This document shows, piece by piece, positions 9,481 through 17,048 of a stretch of DNA of 64,000 bases. A program made the translations under genes and the position numbers. A model generated the notes under the pieces. The model ran no database searches, was not told the origin of the DNA, and saw only the letters and a program-made list of their open reading frames with translations. The first letter of the stretch is position 1; every line of letters begins with the position of its first letter. Source of the stretch: an uncultured Lachnospiraceae bacterium (GTDB taxonomy: Bacteria > Bacillota > Clostridia > Lachnospirales > Lachnospiraceae); NCBI GenBank assembly GCA_910578085.1, contig CAJTPM010000018.1, forward strand, positions 1-64,000, given 5' to 3'.

Positions 9481-10017
9481 TCAGAATTCGTCCAGCTTCA
9501 GCCCGGCAGCAATTCTTTGCACTTTTCTGCGGAGGCGCACGTATTTCATGCGCATCGCTGTCTCGCTCATATGAAATTCCTGGGCAATGGTTTTCATCAG
9601 TTTTTTATCAAGATAATATTTCTGATAGAGATCCCGCTCTTTCGGCTTCAGTTTCCGAAGGATCTGTATCCGGTAGTCCTCTTCGTTTACAGCGGCGGAG
9701 TGCAGCCGGCAGAGTTCTTCAAAGGCATCTTTTCCAAAAGCGCTTTTTTCATATGAAAGCCTGCCTGCTTCCACCAGAAGTTCTGCTTTCATTGGCGTTT
9801 CTTTTGTTTTTTTGTAATATTCCAGAATCAGATTTCTGGCTGTCACATACAAAAAGGCCACAGGCTTTTCATGGTGAAGAAAAGCGTCACCTTTCCGGAG
9901 GGCGATCAGAAATACGTCCTGCGCGATATCCTCCGCTGCTTCTTTTTTTCCGGTTTTTGCCAGTATGTAGTTGTAGATCCGGGCGTAATTTTCCCGGCAG
10001 ATCTCTTCAAATTCCAT
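9481..10017 (-). CDS. RNA polymerase ECF-type sigma factor
   Basis: 178-residue sigma-70-family protein with region 2 at residues 1-60 (YARIYNYILAKTGKKEAAED, then IAQDVFLIALRK) and region 4 near the C-terminus (LKPKERDLYQKYYLDKKLMK followed by an HTH with MSETAMRMKYVRLRRKV). It should direct RNA polymerase to a small stress or envelope regulon. It is followed on the same strand by the predicted membrane anti-sigma at 8322-9329, so activity is probably released by an envelope signal. AGGAAAATC precedes the ATG. Compared with the second ECF gene at 30954 it is a distinct, distant paralogue. Confidence 0.88.
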   Translation of the reverse strand: MEFEEICRENYARIYNYILAKTGKKEAAEDIAQDVFLIALRKGDAFLHHEKPVAFLYVTARNLILEYYKKTKETPMKAELLVEAGRLSYEKSAFGKDAFEELCRLHSAAVNEEDYRIQILRKLKPKERDLYQKYYLDKKLMKTIAQEFHMSETAMRMKYVRLRRKVQRIAAGLKLDEF

Positions 10018-10621
10018 GATTTTCCTGTCTGGACGCGGTGCAAAATGATCTAGCGCTTTGACGCCGGTCTTTCCCTCCGTATCTATATGGAGGTTTTGAG
10101 AGAATGTAACGATCTTTATTGTTTGAATCAGATTTTTATTTTATCATGTCTGCGAGCGGACATGGCAGACTTCGCCGGATGCTGGCGCGATATCTGCCGA
10201 CATTATAGCATATAAAATAAAGAAAAGAGGCGGAAAATATCATATCGAATATGGAACGTATGTTGTGTATAATCTGATTCAGAGGTCGTGCAGGCACAGC
10301 GAGTAGCAGGAAACTAGCAGCACTTTTGGGGGAAGCGGGGCAAATTGCAGTATTTCGGAACGTGGGTTACTACGAGTGCGGAAACGCTTGGTTGATTTGG
10401 TTACCACAGCTGGCATTGAGGATAACTTTAGAAAAGAAATAGCCGGAACGGAGATTTAATTGCATGAAGAGTAAGGATGTAATTATTAGTAAAAAGAACT
10501 GCCCGTGGGGAAGCTAATGCCGGGTGTGAGGAAAGCCATGCCCGGACTTACCACAAGGGGGCATGGGCGGTTCTGAACGACAGAGGGGCTGCAATAATAA
10601 AATATCGGAGGATTGAAGGAA
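10018..10621. other. 604-bp intergenic region with an unassigned structured segment
   Basis: No convincing coding frame on either strand. The left part should hold the promoter of the minus-strand sigma gene, but I cannot pick a clear one. The middle (10270-10440) has several GGAAAC-type loops, as in AGTAGCAGGAAACTAGCAGC and GAGTGCGGAAACGCTTGG, which suggest RNA folds. The right part (10495-10574) folds strongly and is listed separately. Confidence 0.5.
10495..10574 (+). ncRNA. candidate structured RNA of unknown class
   Basis: Positions 10495-10507 (AGAACTGCCCGTG) pair with 10562-10574 (CATGGGCGGTTCT) in 13 consecutive pairs, two of them G-U. Inside, 10520-10528 pairs with 10537-10545 (CCGGGTGTG with CATGCCCGG), closing an 8-nt AGGAAAGC loop. 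The end of the segment is about 35 nt before the ribosome binding site of the next gene. The CGGTTCT 3' strand recalls group II intron domain V, but the rest does not fit. It could be a cis-regulatory leader, a small RNA or an intron remnant. Confidence 0.4.
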
Positions 10622-11119
10622 ATGGGTATTAACGGAATAGGAACAGCGGGATATCCGCTGACAGGATACACGGCAAGGAAGATGGAAAGAAGCGCGGAGC
10701 CCGGAACTGTGGGATTCATGAAAACGGTGGAAGAAAAGGCGGCGCAGAAAAAGGCAGCCGATCAGGATGAGAAAGCCTTTGAGATGGTTGGCCCGAACGC
10801 TCCGCAGGAAGTGAAAGATGCGTGGATGGAGGCGGCAAAAGAAGTAAATGCGAATGGCATGGGAATCCGGGGCAACGGAATGATGAGCCACATATCGCAG
10901 ATGATGGTGCAGCGGCTTAATAAACAGCTTAAGGGTGAAACGGAGAATTTTGACATCTTTGGAAATACAGTGGAATCTGCGATCCAGGCAACGAAAGAAG
11001 CACTGTACGATTTGGAGCATCCCGTAGTATATACGCCCAGGAGCATAGAGGTTCAGCAGGCTCGTATCAAAGAAGGGGAATTTTTCAGAGCGTTTTTGGA
11101 GAAGCTGGAACAGTTATAA
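10622..11119 (+). CDS. unknown protein, likely N-terminal part of a frameshifted gene
   Basis: 165 residues starting MGINGIGTAGYPLTGYTARK. It has no signal peptide or membrane helix, a Gly-rich start and a helical, charged body. I do not recognise a family with confidence; similar short N-terminal motifs occur, as I recall, in uncharacterised Lachnospiraceae proteins. GGAGG at 10607-10611 supports the ATG at 10622. The frame closes at EKLEQL, but a different frame is open straight across this stop and continues with protein-like sequence (see the next entry), so this is probably the first piece of a longer broken gene. Confidence 0.5.
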   Translation: MGINGIGTAGYPLTGYTARKMERSAEPGTVGFMKTVEEKAAQKKAADQDEKAFEMVGPNAPQEVKDAWMEAAKEVNANGMGIRGNGMMSHISQMMVQRLNKQLKGETENFDIFGNTVESAIQATKEALYDLEHPVVYTPRSIEVQQARIKEGEFFRAFLEKLEQL

Positions 11120-11760
11120 GAAGGCATACCCAATAAGCTACAGCAGAACAGGGCAGGCATCATATGCGGCAACAGCAGGCGAAAGATCGTCAAAGTCTCA
11201 TGTTGGTGGCAGGACTGAGAGCGACGCGAAGTCTGGCGTAAACAGGGATAACGGATCAATTTCTGCAGCAGGACAGCAGTTTTACGCTGAAAGAATGGAA
11301 ACAGATACGGATATGGATTTGATACATATCGGTTCTGATTTAGATGAATTCAGAAACGCCGTATGCTCTATGAATGAAAAACTGCCCGTTAGCTGGAAGG
11401 CAATGGTTGACCCATACAATACGATTACAAACCTGGCTAAAGCAGAGTTCCGCCTGAAACAGCTGGCAGACCCGGCGGCTTCTCGTAAAGATGAGGATAT
11501 AGAGAAGGGCGCAGAGGCTTACGCAAAGGAAAAGATTGATGCATTGATAGAAAAGAAAAAAGCTATATGGAAAGAGGAAACTGATATCCCAAATAAGAAA
11601 AAGAACGAGAGCAGGCATCCCCGGTGTTCCGGCAGATAGGGGAATCGGGGGAGCAGGAGGAACAAATGGATATAAAAAGAGTATGGGAAGAATGCGAAAG
11701 GAACTGGAAAAGAACAAAGAAGAAAAGCCCGTTTCACAGAAGATGTTCCGGGGGATCTGA
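11120..11760 (+). pseudogene. continuation of the 10622 gene in two further frames
   Basis: Frame 2 of the gene is open across the stop at 11117-11119 and up to 11639. It reads AYPISYSRTGQASYAATAGE and later YAERMETDTDMDLIHIGS, PVSWKAMVDPYNTITNLAKA and KEKIDALIEKKKAIWKEE. Near the A-rich tract at 11592-11605 coherent coding switches frame again and reads GIPGVPADRGIGGAGGTNGY and RKELEKNKEEKPVSQKMF, ending at the TGA at 11758-11760. A good terminator begins 18 bp later. Both switches are in the same direction (one extra base each). Either the gene is decayed, or two sequencing errors exist, or there is programmed frameshifting. Decay is the simplest reading. Confidence 0.55.
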
Positions 11761-11777
11761 ATAAAGAGAGTTTGTGC

Positions 11778-11802
11778 GCCCGGCTTCGGCAGGGCATTTT
11801 TT
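11778..11802 (+). terminator. intrinsic terminator after the broken gene
   Basis: GCCCGGC, TTCG tetraloop, GCAGGGC (one mismatch) followed by A and six T (11797-11802). Its position 18 bp after the TGA at 11760 supports that stop as the original gene end. Confidence 0.75.
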
Positions 11803-12030
11803 GCTTGAAATGAAAAGAGAGTATGATATACTACTGTATATATAAATTTTGTAAAATTGCAAGGGAAGAAAACTGTGGTAATAGAAGAAAAAATGGAAAA
11901 AAGCCAGAAGATTGGGTTAGTCTGCGGGAATTGGCTTAATGAGTCCGACTAAAGGAATATTGATTATGCAGATACGTAATTTCATTTTAAAGTCACAACA
12001 TAATTATAATGAAGATTATAGAGGAGAGTT

Positions 12031-12585
12031 ATGAGAAAGGAGATCAGGGCGTTATATACGGGAGATACGATCAGAGTCTATCAGGCATACAACCAGGCAA
12101 TCGCGCAGGAGGCTGTACAGAACGGCACGTTTGGCAGCCGCTTCTGCCTGGAGCGAATGACCTGGATCAAGCCTTCGTTTTTGTGGATGATGTATCGCTG
12201 CGGATGGGGGATGAAAGAGAATCAGGAGTATATCCTTGGCATCGATATCAGACGGGAGGCTTTTGATGATATTGTGCAAAATGCCGTAGCATCTTCCTGG
12301 AATGCTGAAACGGGCATTGATCATGAGCAGTGGAAAGAACAGGTGAAAAGGTCGGACATCAGATGCCAGTGGGATCCGGAAAGAGATGTATTCGGAAATC
12401 CTCTGGAATATCGTTCCATACAGCTTGGGCTGCGCGGAGAGGCTGTGAGAAAATATGTTACAGAGTGGATCGTAAATATTACAGATATTACAGAGTATGT
12501 AAAGGGATTGCGACAGAAGAAAGAGGCGGGGATGGATATCACCCCGCTGCTGCCGGAAGAGAAGGTTTATATCTGTGGGAGATGA
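12031..12585 (+). CDS. DUF4291 family protein
   Basis: 184 residues. The family signature is clear: IRALYTGDTIRVYQAYNQAI at the start, then RMTWIKPSFLWMMYRCGWG near residues 46-64, and a C-terminal YRSIQLGLRGEAVRKYV segment. DUF4291 proteins are soluble and of unknown function; some authors compare them loosely with nucleic-acid-modifying folds, but I see no catalytic motif to support that. The start has GAGGAGAGTT upstream. It sits alone, 230 bp after the terminator of the broken gene and just before proC. Confidence 0.85.
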   Translation: MRKEIRALYTGDTIRVYQAYNQAIAQEAVQNGTFGSRFCLERMTWIKPSFLWMMYRCGWGMKENQEYILGIDIRREAFDDIVQNAVASSWNAETGIDHEQWKEQVKRSDIRCQWDPERDVFGNPLEYRSIQLGLRGEAVRKYVTEWIVNITDITEYVKGLRQKKEAGMDITPLLPEEKVYICGR

Positions 12586-12633
12586 GCGGGAAGCAGCAGA
12601 GAAAATGGGAGACAGGAACAGGAGGAAAGGATT

Positions 12634-13443
12634 ATGAAACTTGGGTTTATCGGCCTGGGCAACATGGCGTCGGCCATGATCGGCGGCATTGTAAAGGAAG
12701 GTATCGCGAAAACGTCGGAGATCACCGGCTCTGCGAAGACAGAAAAGACGGCGAAGGAAAAAGCGGCACAGTTCGGGATAAAGACCTGTACGGACAACAG
12801 AAAGGTGGCGGAATGGGCGGATGTGCTGGTGCTTGCGGTGAAGCCCCAGTTTTTCCCGGAGGTGATTGCGCAGATCCGGGATACGGTAACAGAAAATACG
12901 CTGGTGATCAGTGTGGCGGCCGGAAAGACCATATCGTTTATCGAAGAACAGTTTGGCGGTTCAAAAAAGGAAAAGAAGATAAAGCTGGTGCGCTGTATGC
13001 CGAATACGCCGGCGCTTGTATCGGCGGGCTGTACCGGTTTTTGTGTCAATGAATATGTGAGCGGAGAAGAAAGGGAACTGGCGGAAAAACTGTTCTCCAG
13101 TTTCGGGAAAGCGATAGAGGTGCCGGAGCGCCTGATGGATACGGTGGGCAGCGTCAGCGGTGCATCCCCTGCTTTTGTTTTTCTGTTTATCGAGGCGTTA
13201 GCGGACGGCGCGGTGGCGGAGGGGATGCCGAGGGCGCAGGCGCTGGAATTTGCGGCCCAGGCAGTTTACGGCAGCGCGAAATTAGTGCTGGAGAGCGGCC
13301 TGCATCCGGGGACATTAAAAGATATGGTCTGTTCTCCGGGAGGGACCACGATACAGGGCGTCAGGACGTTAGAGAAAGGCGGTATGCGCAGCGCGGTGAT
13401 GGAGGCGGTCATTGCCTGTGTGGAGAAGTCGGGAAAGCTGTAG
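12634..13443 (+). CDS. proC: pyrroline-5-carboxylate reductase
   Basis: Last step of proline synthesis: reduces 1-pyrroline-5-carboxylate with NAD(P)H. The Rossmann motif GFIGLGNMASAMIGG lies at residues 4-18. The family signature in the dimerisation domain reads PGTLKDMVCSPGGTTIQGVR near residues 228-247, and VRCMPNTPALVSAGCTG is near the middle. Length 269 residues is normal. AGGAGGAAAGGATT precedes the start. It is 48 bp downstream of the DUF4291 gene, so a shared transcript is possible. No other proline gene is in the window. Confidence 0.95.
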   Translation: MKLGFIGLGNMASAMIGGIVKEGIAKTSEITGSAKTEKTAKEKAAQFGIKTCTDNRKVAEWADVLVLAVKPQFFPEVIAQIRDTVTENTLVISVAAGKTISFIEEQFGGSKKEKKIKLVRCMPNTPALVSAGCTGFCVNEYVSGEERELAEKLFSSFGKAIEVPERLMDTVGSVSGASPAFVFLFIEALADGAVAEGMPRAQALEFAAQAVYGSAKLVLESGLHPGTLKDMVCSPGGTTIQGVRTLEKGGMRSAVMEAVIACVEKSGKL

Positions 13444-13510
13444 ATTGCAGGAATAAAACAGCTGTTATGCGGGATTCCTTAAGGGTTTTTGAAAAATTTA
13501 TTTAAAATGT

Positions 13511-13571
13511 TTGACAATATGTTTATAATTTGTTAATATAAGGCTGTAACAAATGTAACATATTTGTAACA
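13511..13571 (+). promoter_or_regulatory. promoter followed by three TGTAACA direct repeats
   Basis: TTGACA (13511-13516), 17 nt, TAATAT (13534-13539) make a good sigma-A promoter for the hydrolase at 13614. TGTAACA occurs at 13545-13551, 13554-13560 and 13565-13571, covering the expected transcription start. Such spaced direct repeats could be binding sites for an unknown regulator. Confidence 0.55.
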
Positions 13572-13613
13572 AGTTGATAAAAAAAGACTAAATTCAAAAG
13601 GAAGGTTATTGAG

Positions 13614-14282
13614 ATGCGTAACAGTAAAAAATGGCTGGCAGGCTTTTTAGGCGCAGTGATGTGTCTGGCCCTGACGGTTGTAGTAAAACAGGATGTAAAG
13701 GCCGAGGGAGAAAATGCAGGTGCCGCTTACATTACCTGTACAGAAGATACGAAGCTGTATGTGACCCCAGACTGGACCGGAGAAATAGCCGCTTCATTGC
13801 CGAAGGACAGTGTAATGGTAATGATAGGGGTGGAAGGATTCTATACAAAAGCAAATTATAATGGAATAGAGGGATACTTGGATTCAAATTTTGTGGGTTA
13901 CAATGAAGAAGCGATCGCGGCCTACGAGGCGGAACTTGCGGCAAAGAGTGAGGAAGTCCGCATGATGGCGGCCATGATTCAGTGTGAAGCCGGCAATCAG
14001 CCGATGGAAGGGCAGCTCGCAGTGGGAGCGGTGATTATGAACCGTGTTAAGGCGGGCAATTATCCGAATACGATCGTGGAAGTGCTGTATCAGCCCAGTC
14101 AGTTCGGTCCTGCCGACAGCCAGATGTTTGCAAACCTGCTGGCAAGCGATACGATAAAGGAAAGCTGCAGGGAAGCCGCAAGGCAGGCTTTTGCGGGAAC
14201 CGATAACGTAGGCGGCGCGCTGCATTTCCAGAGAGTGGGCGTTAGAGAGGGCCTTGTGATCGGAGATCATGTATTTTATTAA
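13614..14282 (+). CDS. secreted SleB/CwlJ-type cell wall hydrolase with SH3-like domain
   Basis: 222 residues. A signal peptide (KKWLAGFLGAVMCLALTVVV, cleavage near VKAEG), an SH3_3-like repeat at about residues 38-90 (KLYVTPDWTGEIAASLPKDS to GYLDSNFVGYN) and a C-terminal Hydrolase_2 domain (about 115-222: MAAMIQCEAGNQPMEGQLAV, GAVIMNRVKAGNYP). The Glu in QCEAGNQ is the expected catalytic residue. Relatives cleave spore cortex or vegetative peptidoglycan. Here the SH3-like module and the sigma-A promoter argue for a vegetative wall enzyme rather than a spore germination enzyme, but this is inference. A strong terminator follows at once. Confidence 0.87.
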   Translation: MRNSKKWLAGFLGAVMCLALTVVVKQDVKAEGENAGAAYITCTEDTKLYVTPDWTGEIAASLPKDSVMVMIGVEGFYTKANYNGIEGYLDSNFVGYNEEAIAAYEAELAAKSEEVRMMAAMIQCEAGNQPMEGQLAVGAVIMNRVKAGNYPNTIVEVLYQPSQFGPADSQMFANLLASDTIKESCREAARQAFAGTDNVGGALHFQRVGVREGLVIGDHVFY

Positions 14283-14297
14283 GAAAAAAGGAATTTG

Positions 14298-14332
14298 GAT
14301 ATCCCGGAACATTTTCCGGGATATCTTTTTTT
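14298..14332 (+). terminator. strong intrinsic terminator
   Basis: A perfect 12-bp stem, GATATCCCGGAA (14298-14309) with TTCCGGGATATC (14314-14325), a CATT tetraloop and seven T directly after. Confidence 0.92.
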
Positions 14333-14387
14333 AATACGCAGGGGCGCGTAAGGAAAGCAACAGCTTTGCTGCACGCACCCCGCGCAG

Positions 14388-14417
14388 CGAGCAGAGGAAG
14401 AAAATCTTCCCTGCTCG
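14388..14417. repeat. palindromic hairpin carrying GGAAGAAAATCTTCC
   Basis: CGAGCAG-A-GGAAGA (14388-14401), loop AAA, TCTTCCCTGCTCG (14405-14417): a 13-bp stem with one bulged A. The central 15-mer is identical to 1456-1470 upstream of dnaE, and a related palindrome (GGAAAATC GAA GATTTTCC) is at 20776-20794. All three are intergenic, so this is probably a dispersed extragenic palindrome family. Confidence 0.55.
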
Positions 14418-14524
14418 ATTTTGAGTTTTTTGTTGTATATTTTATGAAAAAGATGTAAAATAACAAGTGTATAGGCGCAGACAGCTGATGCCTGGCGTCT
14501 GACTGGCAGAAAGGAGAAAATAGA

Positions 14525-15016
14525 ATGGAGTGGGTAACAAATCCTGTTATCGTGTGGCTCGCTATTCTGATCATACTGGTTGTGATTGAAATTTTCACAC
14601 TGGGACTTACGACGATCTGGTTTGCGGGCGGCGCTCTGGTGGCGATCCTTGTGGCTGCTCTGGGTGGTCCGGTCTGGCTGCAGATCATCATTGCCGCTGT
14701 GGTTTCGGCAGTATTACTGTTTTTCACGAGGCCGATCGCAATGAAGTATTTCAACCGGGACAGGGAGAGGACCAATGCGGAATCGCTGGTCGGCAGACAG
14801 GCTATTGTGATCAGTGAGATCAATAACCTGCAGGGGATCGGCCAGGTGACGATTAACGGCATGGAGTGGACGGCGAGAAGCATTATGGACGATCATATCA
14901 TTGAGCCCGGGGAAGTTGTGATCGTCAGAGGGATCAATGGTGTGAAACTGTTGGTTGAGGACAGGAAGGATTTCGAAAAGAAGGAAGAACAGTTATTGGA
15001 AAATAATATGAATTAG
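14525..15016 (+). CDS. NfeD-like membrane protein
   Basis: 163 residues: two or three hydrophobic helices in residues 7-70 (VIVWLAILIILVVIEIF; WFAGGALVAILVAALGG; LQIIIAAVVSAVLLFF), then a soluble C-terminal OB-like domain (about 85-150) with the NfeD pattern LVGRQAIVISEI and IEPGEVVIVRGINGVKLLVE. NfeD proteins pair with SPFH/stomatin proteins to organise membrane microdomains. The partner SPFH gene begins 21 bp downstream, which strongly supports this role. The protease domain of long NfeD proteins is absent, so this is the short form. Confidence 0.9.
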   Translation: MEWVTNPVIVWLAILIILVVIEIFTLGLTTIWFAGGALVAILVAALGGPVWLQIIIAAVVSAVLLFFTRPIAMKYFNRDRERTNAESLVGRQAIVISEINNLQGIGQVTINGMEWTARSIMDDHIIEPGEVVIVRGINGVKLLVEDRKDFEKKEEQLLENNMN

Positions 15017-15036
15017 AAGGTAAAGGAGAGAAAAAA

Positions 15037-15960
15037 ATGGTAGGATTGATAATATTTGGAATACTTGTGGTTTTGTTGGTATGTTTATTCGCTTCCTGTG
15101 TGAAGATTGTGCCTCAGGCGCATGCGTATGTTGTGGAGCGACTGGGGGCTTATCAGGGCACGTGGTCTGTGGGCATGCATATAAAGATGCCGATCTTTGA
15201 CAAGGTGGCAAGACGGGTTGTCCTGAAGGAACAGGTGGTGGACTTCGCGCCGCAGCCGGTTATCACAAAAGATAATGTAACGATGCGGATCGATACGGTG
15301 GTATTTTTCCAGATCACAGATCCGAAGCTGTTTACTTACGGCGTGGAAAATCCGATCATGGCGATTGAAAATCTGACAGCTACCACGCTTCGTAATATCA
15401 TCGGTGAGCTGGAACTGGACCAGACGCTGACTTCCAGAGAGACGATCAACACAAAGATGCGCGCATCCCTGGATGAAGCCACAGATCCCTGGGGCATCAA
15501 GGTAAACCGTGTGGAATTAAAGAATATTATCCCGCCTGCTGAGATCCAGAACTCCATGGAACGTCAGATGAAAGCGGAGCGTGAGCGCCGTGAAGCTGTT
15601 ACAAGGGCGGAAGGTGAAAAGAAAGCGAGCGTAACAGTTGCCGAAGGTAAGAAAGCGGCGGCTATTCTGGAGGCGGAGGCTGAGAAACAGTCCGCGATCC
15701 TGCGTGCGGAAGCACAGAAGGAAAAGATGATCCGGGAGGCGGAAGGTCAGGCGGAAGCCATCATGAAAGTGCAGCAGGCAACAGCAGACGGTATCAGGAT
15801 GCTCAGAGAAGCGGGTGCGGACGAAGCCGTGTTAAGGTTAAAGAGTCTGGAAGCTTTTGCGAAAGCGGCGGACGGTCATGCGACAAAGATCATTATCCCT
15901 TCCGAGATACAGGGGATTGCAGGTCTGGCAGGTTCTGTAAAAGAGATCATGGCAAAATAA
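15037..15960 (+). CDS. SPFH/band 7 (stomatin, QmcA-like) membrane scaffold protein
   Basis: 307 residues with one N-terminal membrane segment (GLIIFGILVVLLVCLFAS), the SPFH domain (about 25-190; VPQAHAYVVERLGAYQGTW, DNVTMRIDTVVFFQI) and a long Ala/Glu/Lys-rich coiled coil (about 180-245, repeated AEGEKKA and AEAEKQSA blocks). The C-terminus, IIIPSEIQGIAGLAGSVKEI, matches stomatin-like proteins. These assemble into rings or microdomains and are paired with NfeD; the two genes form one operon here. AGGAGAGAAAAAA precedes the ATG. Confidence 0.93.
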   Translation: MVGLIIFGILVVLLVCLFASCVKIVPQAHAYVVERLGAYQGTWSVGMHIKMPIFDKVARRVVLKEQVVDFAPQPVITKDNVTMRIDTVVFFQITDPKLFTYGVENPIMAIENLTATTLRNIIGELELDQTLTSRETINTKMRASLDEATDPWGIKVNRVELKNIIPPAEIQNSMERQMKAERERREAVTRAEGEKKASVTVAEGKKAAAILEAEAEKQSAILRAEAQKEKMIREAEGQAEAIMKVQQATADGIRMLREAGADEAVLRLKSLEAFAKAADGHATKIIIPSEIQGIAGLAGSVKEIMAK

Positions 15961-15983
15961 ACAGAGAAACTGATATTGAATGG

Positions 15984-16015
15984 CCCCCGCAGGACAGCAT
16001 ATGACCCTGCGGGGG
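15984..16015 (+). terminator. hairpin after the NfeD-SPFH operon
   Basis: CCCCCGCAGG (15984-15993) pairs with CCTGCGGGGG (16006-16015), 10 bp, 12-nt loop, followed by AATTTGTG. The U-tract is short, so termination may be partial. Confidence 0.65.
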
Positions 16016-16049
16016 AATTTGTGTCATAGAAAGGGATGGAAAACGGAAA

Positions 16050-17048
16050 ATGGATCTGAAGGGAAGACATTTTTTAAAGTTATTGGATTATACGCCGGAG
16101 GAGATTACATATCTGCTTGATCTGGCGGCGGATTTTAAGGAGAAAAAGAAAAAAGGGGAGCTGACGGAGTATTTTCGGGGAAAGAATATCGCGCTGATCT
16201 TTGAAAAGACTTCCACACGGACGAGATGTTCTTTTGAGGTAGCTGCCCATGATCTGGGCATGGGAACGACCTATCTTGATCCGTCCGGCTCTCAGATCGG
16301 AAAAAAGGAGAGTATTGCGGATACGGCACGGGTGCTGGGCCGGATATATGATGGCATCGAGTACCGGGGCTTCGGACAGGAGATCGTGGAAGAACTGGCG
16401 GAGTATGCAGGCGTGCCGGTGTGGAACGGGCTGACCAATGAGTTTCATCCCACCCAGATGTTAGCGGATCTTCTGACGATCAGGGAGCATTTTGGTTACC
16501 TCAAAGGAATCAGACTGACTTATATGGGAGATGCCCGGTTTAATATGGGCAATTCTCTGATGGTGGCCTGCGCGAAGATGGGGATGCATTTTACGGCCTG
16601 CACGACGGCAGAATTTTTCCCGGCGAAGGAGCTGGTGGAGGAGTGCAGAAGGATCGCGGAGAAGACTGGCGGCAGCGTAGTGCTGGAAGAGGACGCGATG
16701 ATAGGCACAAAGGGAGCGGACGTGGTCTATACAGATGTATGGGTGTCCATGGGTGAACCGGACGAGGCCTGGAGTATCAGGATAAAAGCGCTTTCTCCTT
16801 ATCAGGTAAACCGCGCCGTCATGGAGAATGCGGGGGAGAAAGCGGTATTCATGCATTGCCTGCCCGCGTTTCATGATCTGAAGACAAAAGTCGGAAAAGA
16901 ACAGGGAGAGAAGTTTGGTTTTACGGAGCTGGAAGTGACGGATGAGGTGTTTGAGTCTCCCGCTTCCATTGTGTTTGATGAGGCGGAAAACCGGATGCAT
17001 ACGATCAAGGCTGTTATGGCAGCGACATTGAGGATGAATACAATATGA
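16050..17048 (+). CDS. argF: ornithine carbamoyltransferase
   Basis: Joins carbamoyl phosphate and ornithine to give citrulline, either in arginine synthesis or in reverse in the deiminase pathway. Signatures: EKTSTRTRCSFE near residues 53-64 (carbamoyl phosphate), FHPTQMLADLLT, DVWVSMGEPDE, and FMHCLPAFHD with the catalytic Cys. Length 332 residues is typical. No other arginine gene is in the window, so the direction of use cannot be told. The stop overlaps the birA start by 4 bp (ATGA), an uncommon pairing that suggests coupled translation for convenience rather than shared pathway. Confidence 0.95.
   Translation: MDLKGRHFLKLLDYTPEEITYLLDLAADFKEKKKKGELTEYFRGKNIALIFEKTSTRTRCSFEVAAHDLGMGTTYLDPSGSQIGKKESIADTARVLGRIYDGIEYRGFGQEIVEELAEYAGVPVWNGLTNEFHPTQMLADLLTIREHFGYLKGIRLTYMGDARFNMGNSLMVACAKMGMHFTACTTAEFFPAKELVEECRRIAEKTGGSVVLEEDAMIGTKGADVVYTDVWVSMGEPDEAWSIRIKALSPYQVNRAVMENAGEKAVFMHCLPAFHDLKTKVGKEQGEKFGFTELEVTDEVFESPASIVFDEAENRMHTIKAVMAATLRMNTI

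Noticed and set aside
10495..10574. Group II intron domain V
   Set aside because: Only the CGGTTCT strand and general size fit; the 5' strand, bulge and GNRA loop do not match, and no domain VI follows.
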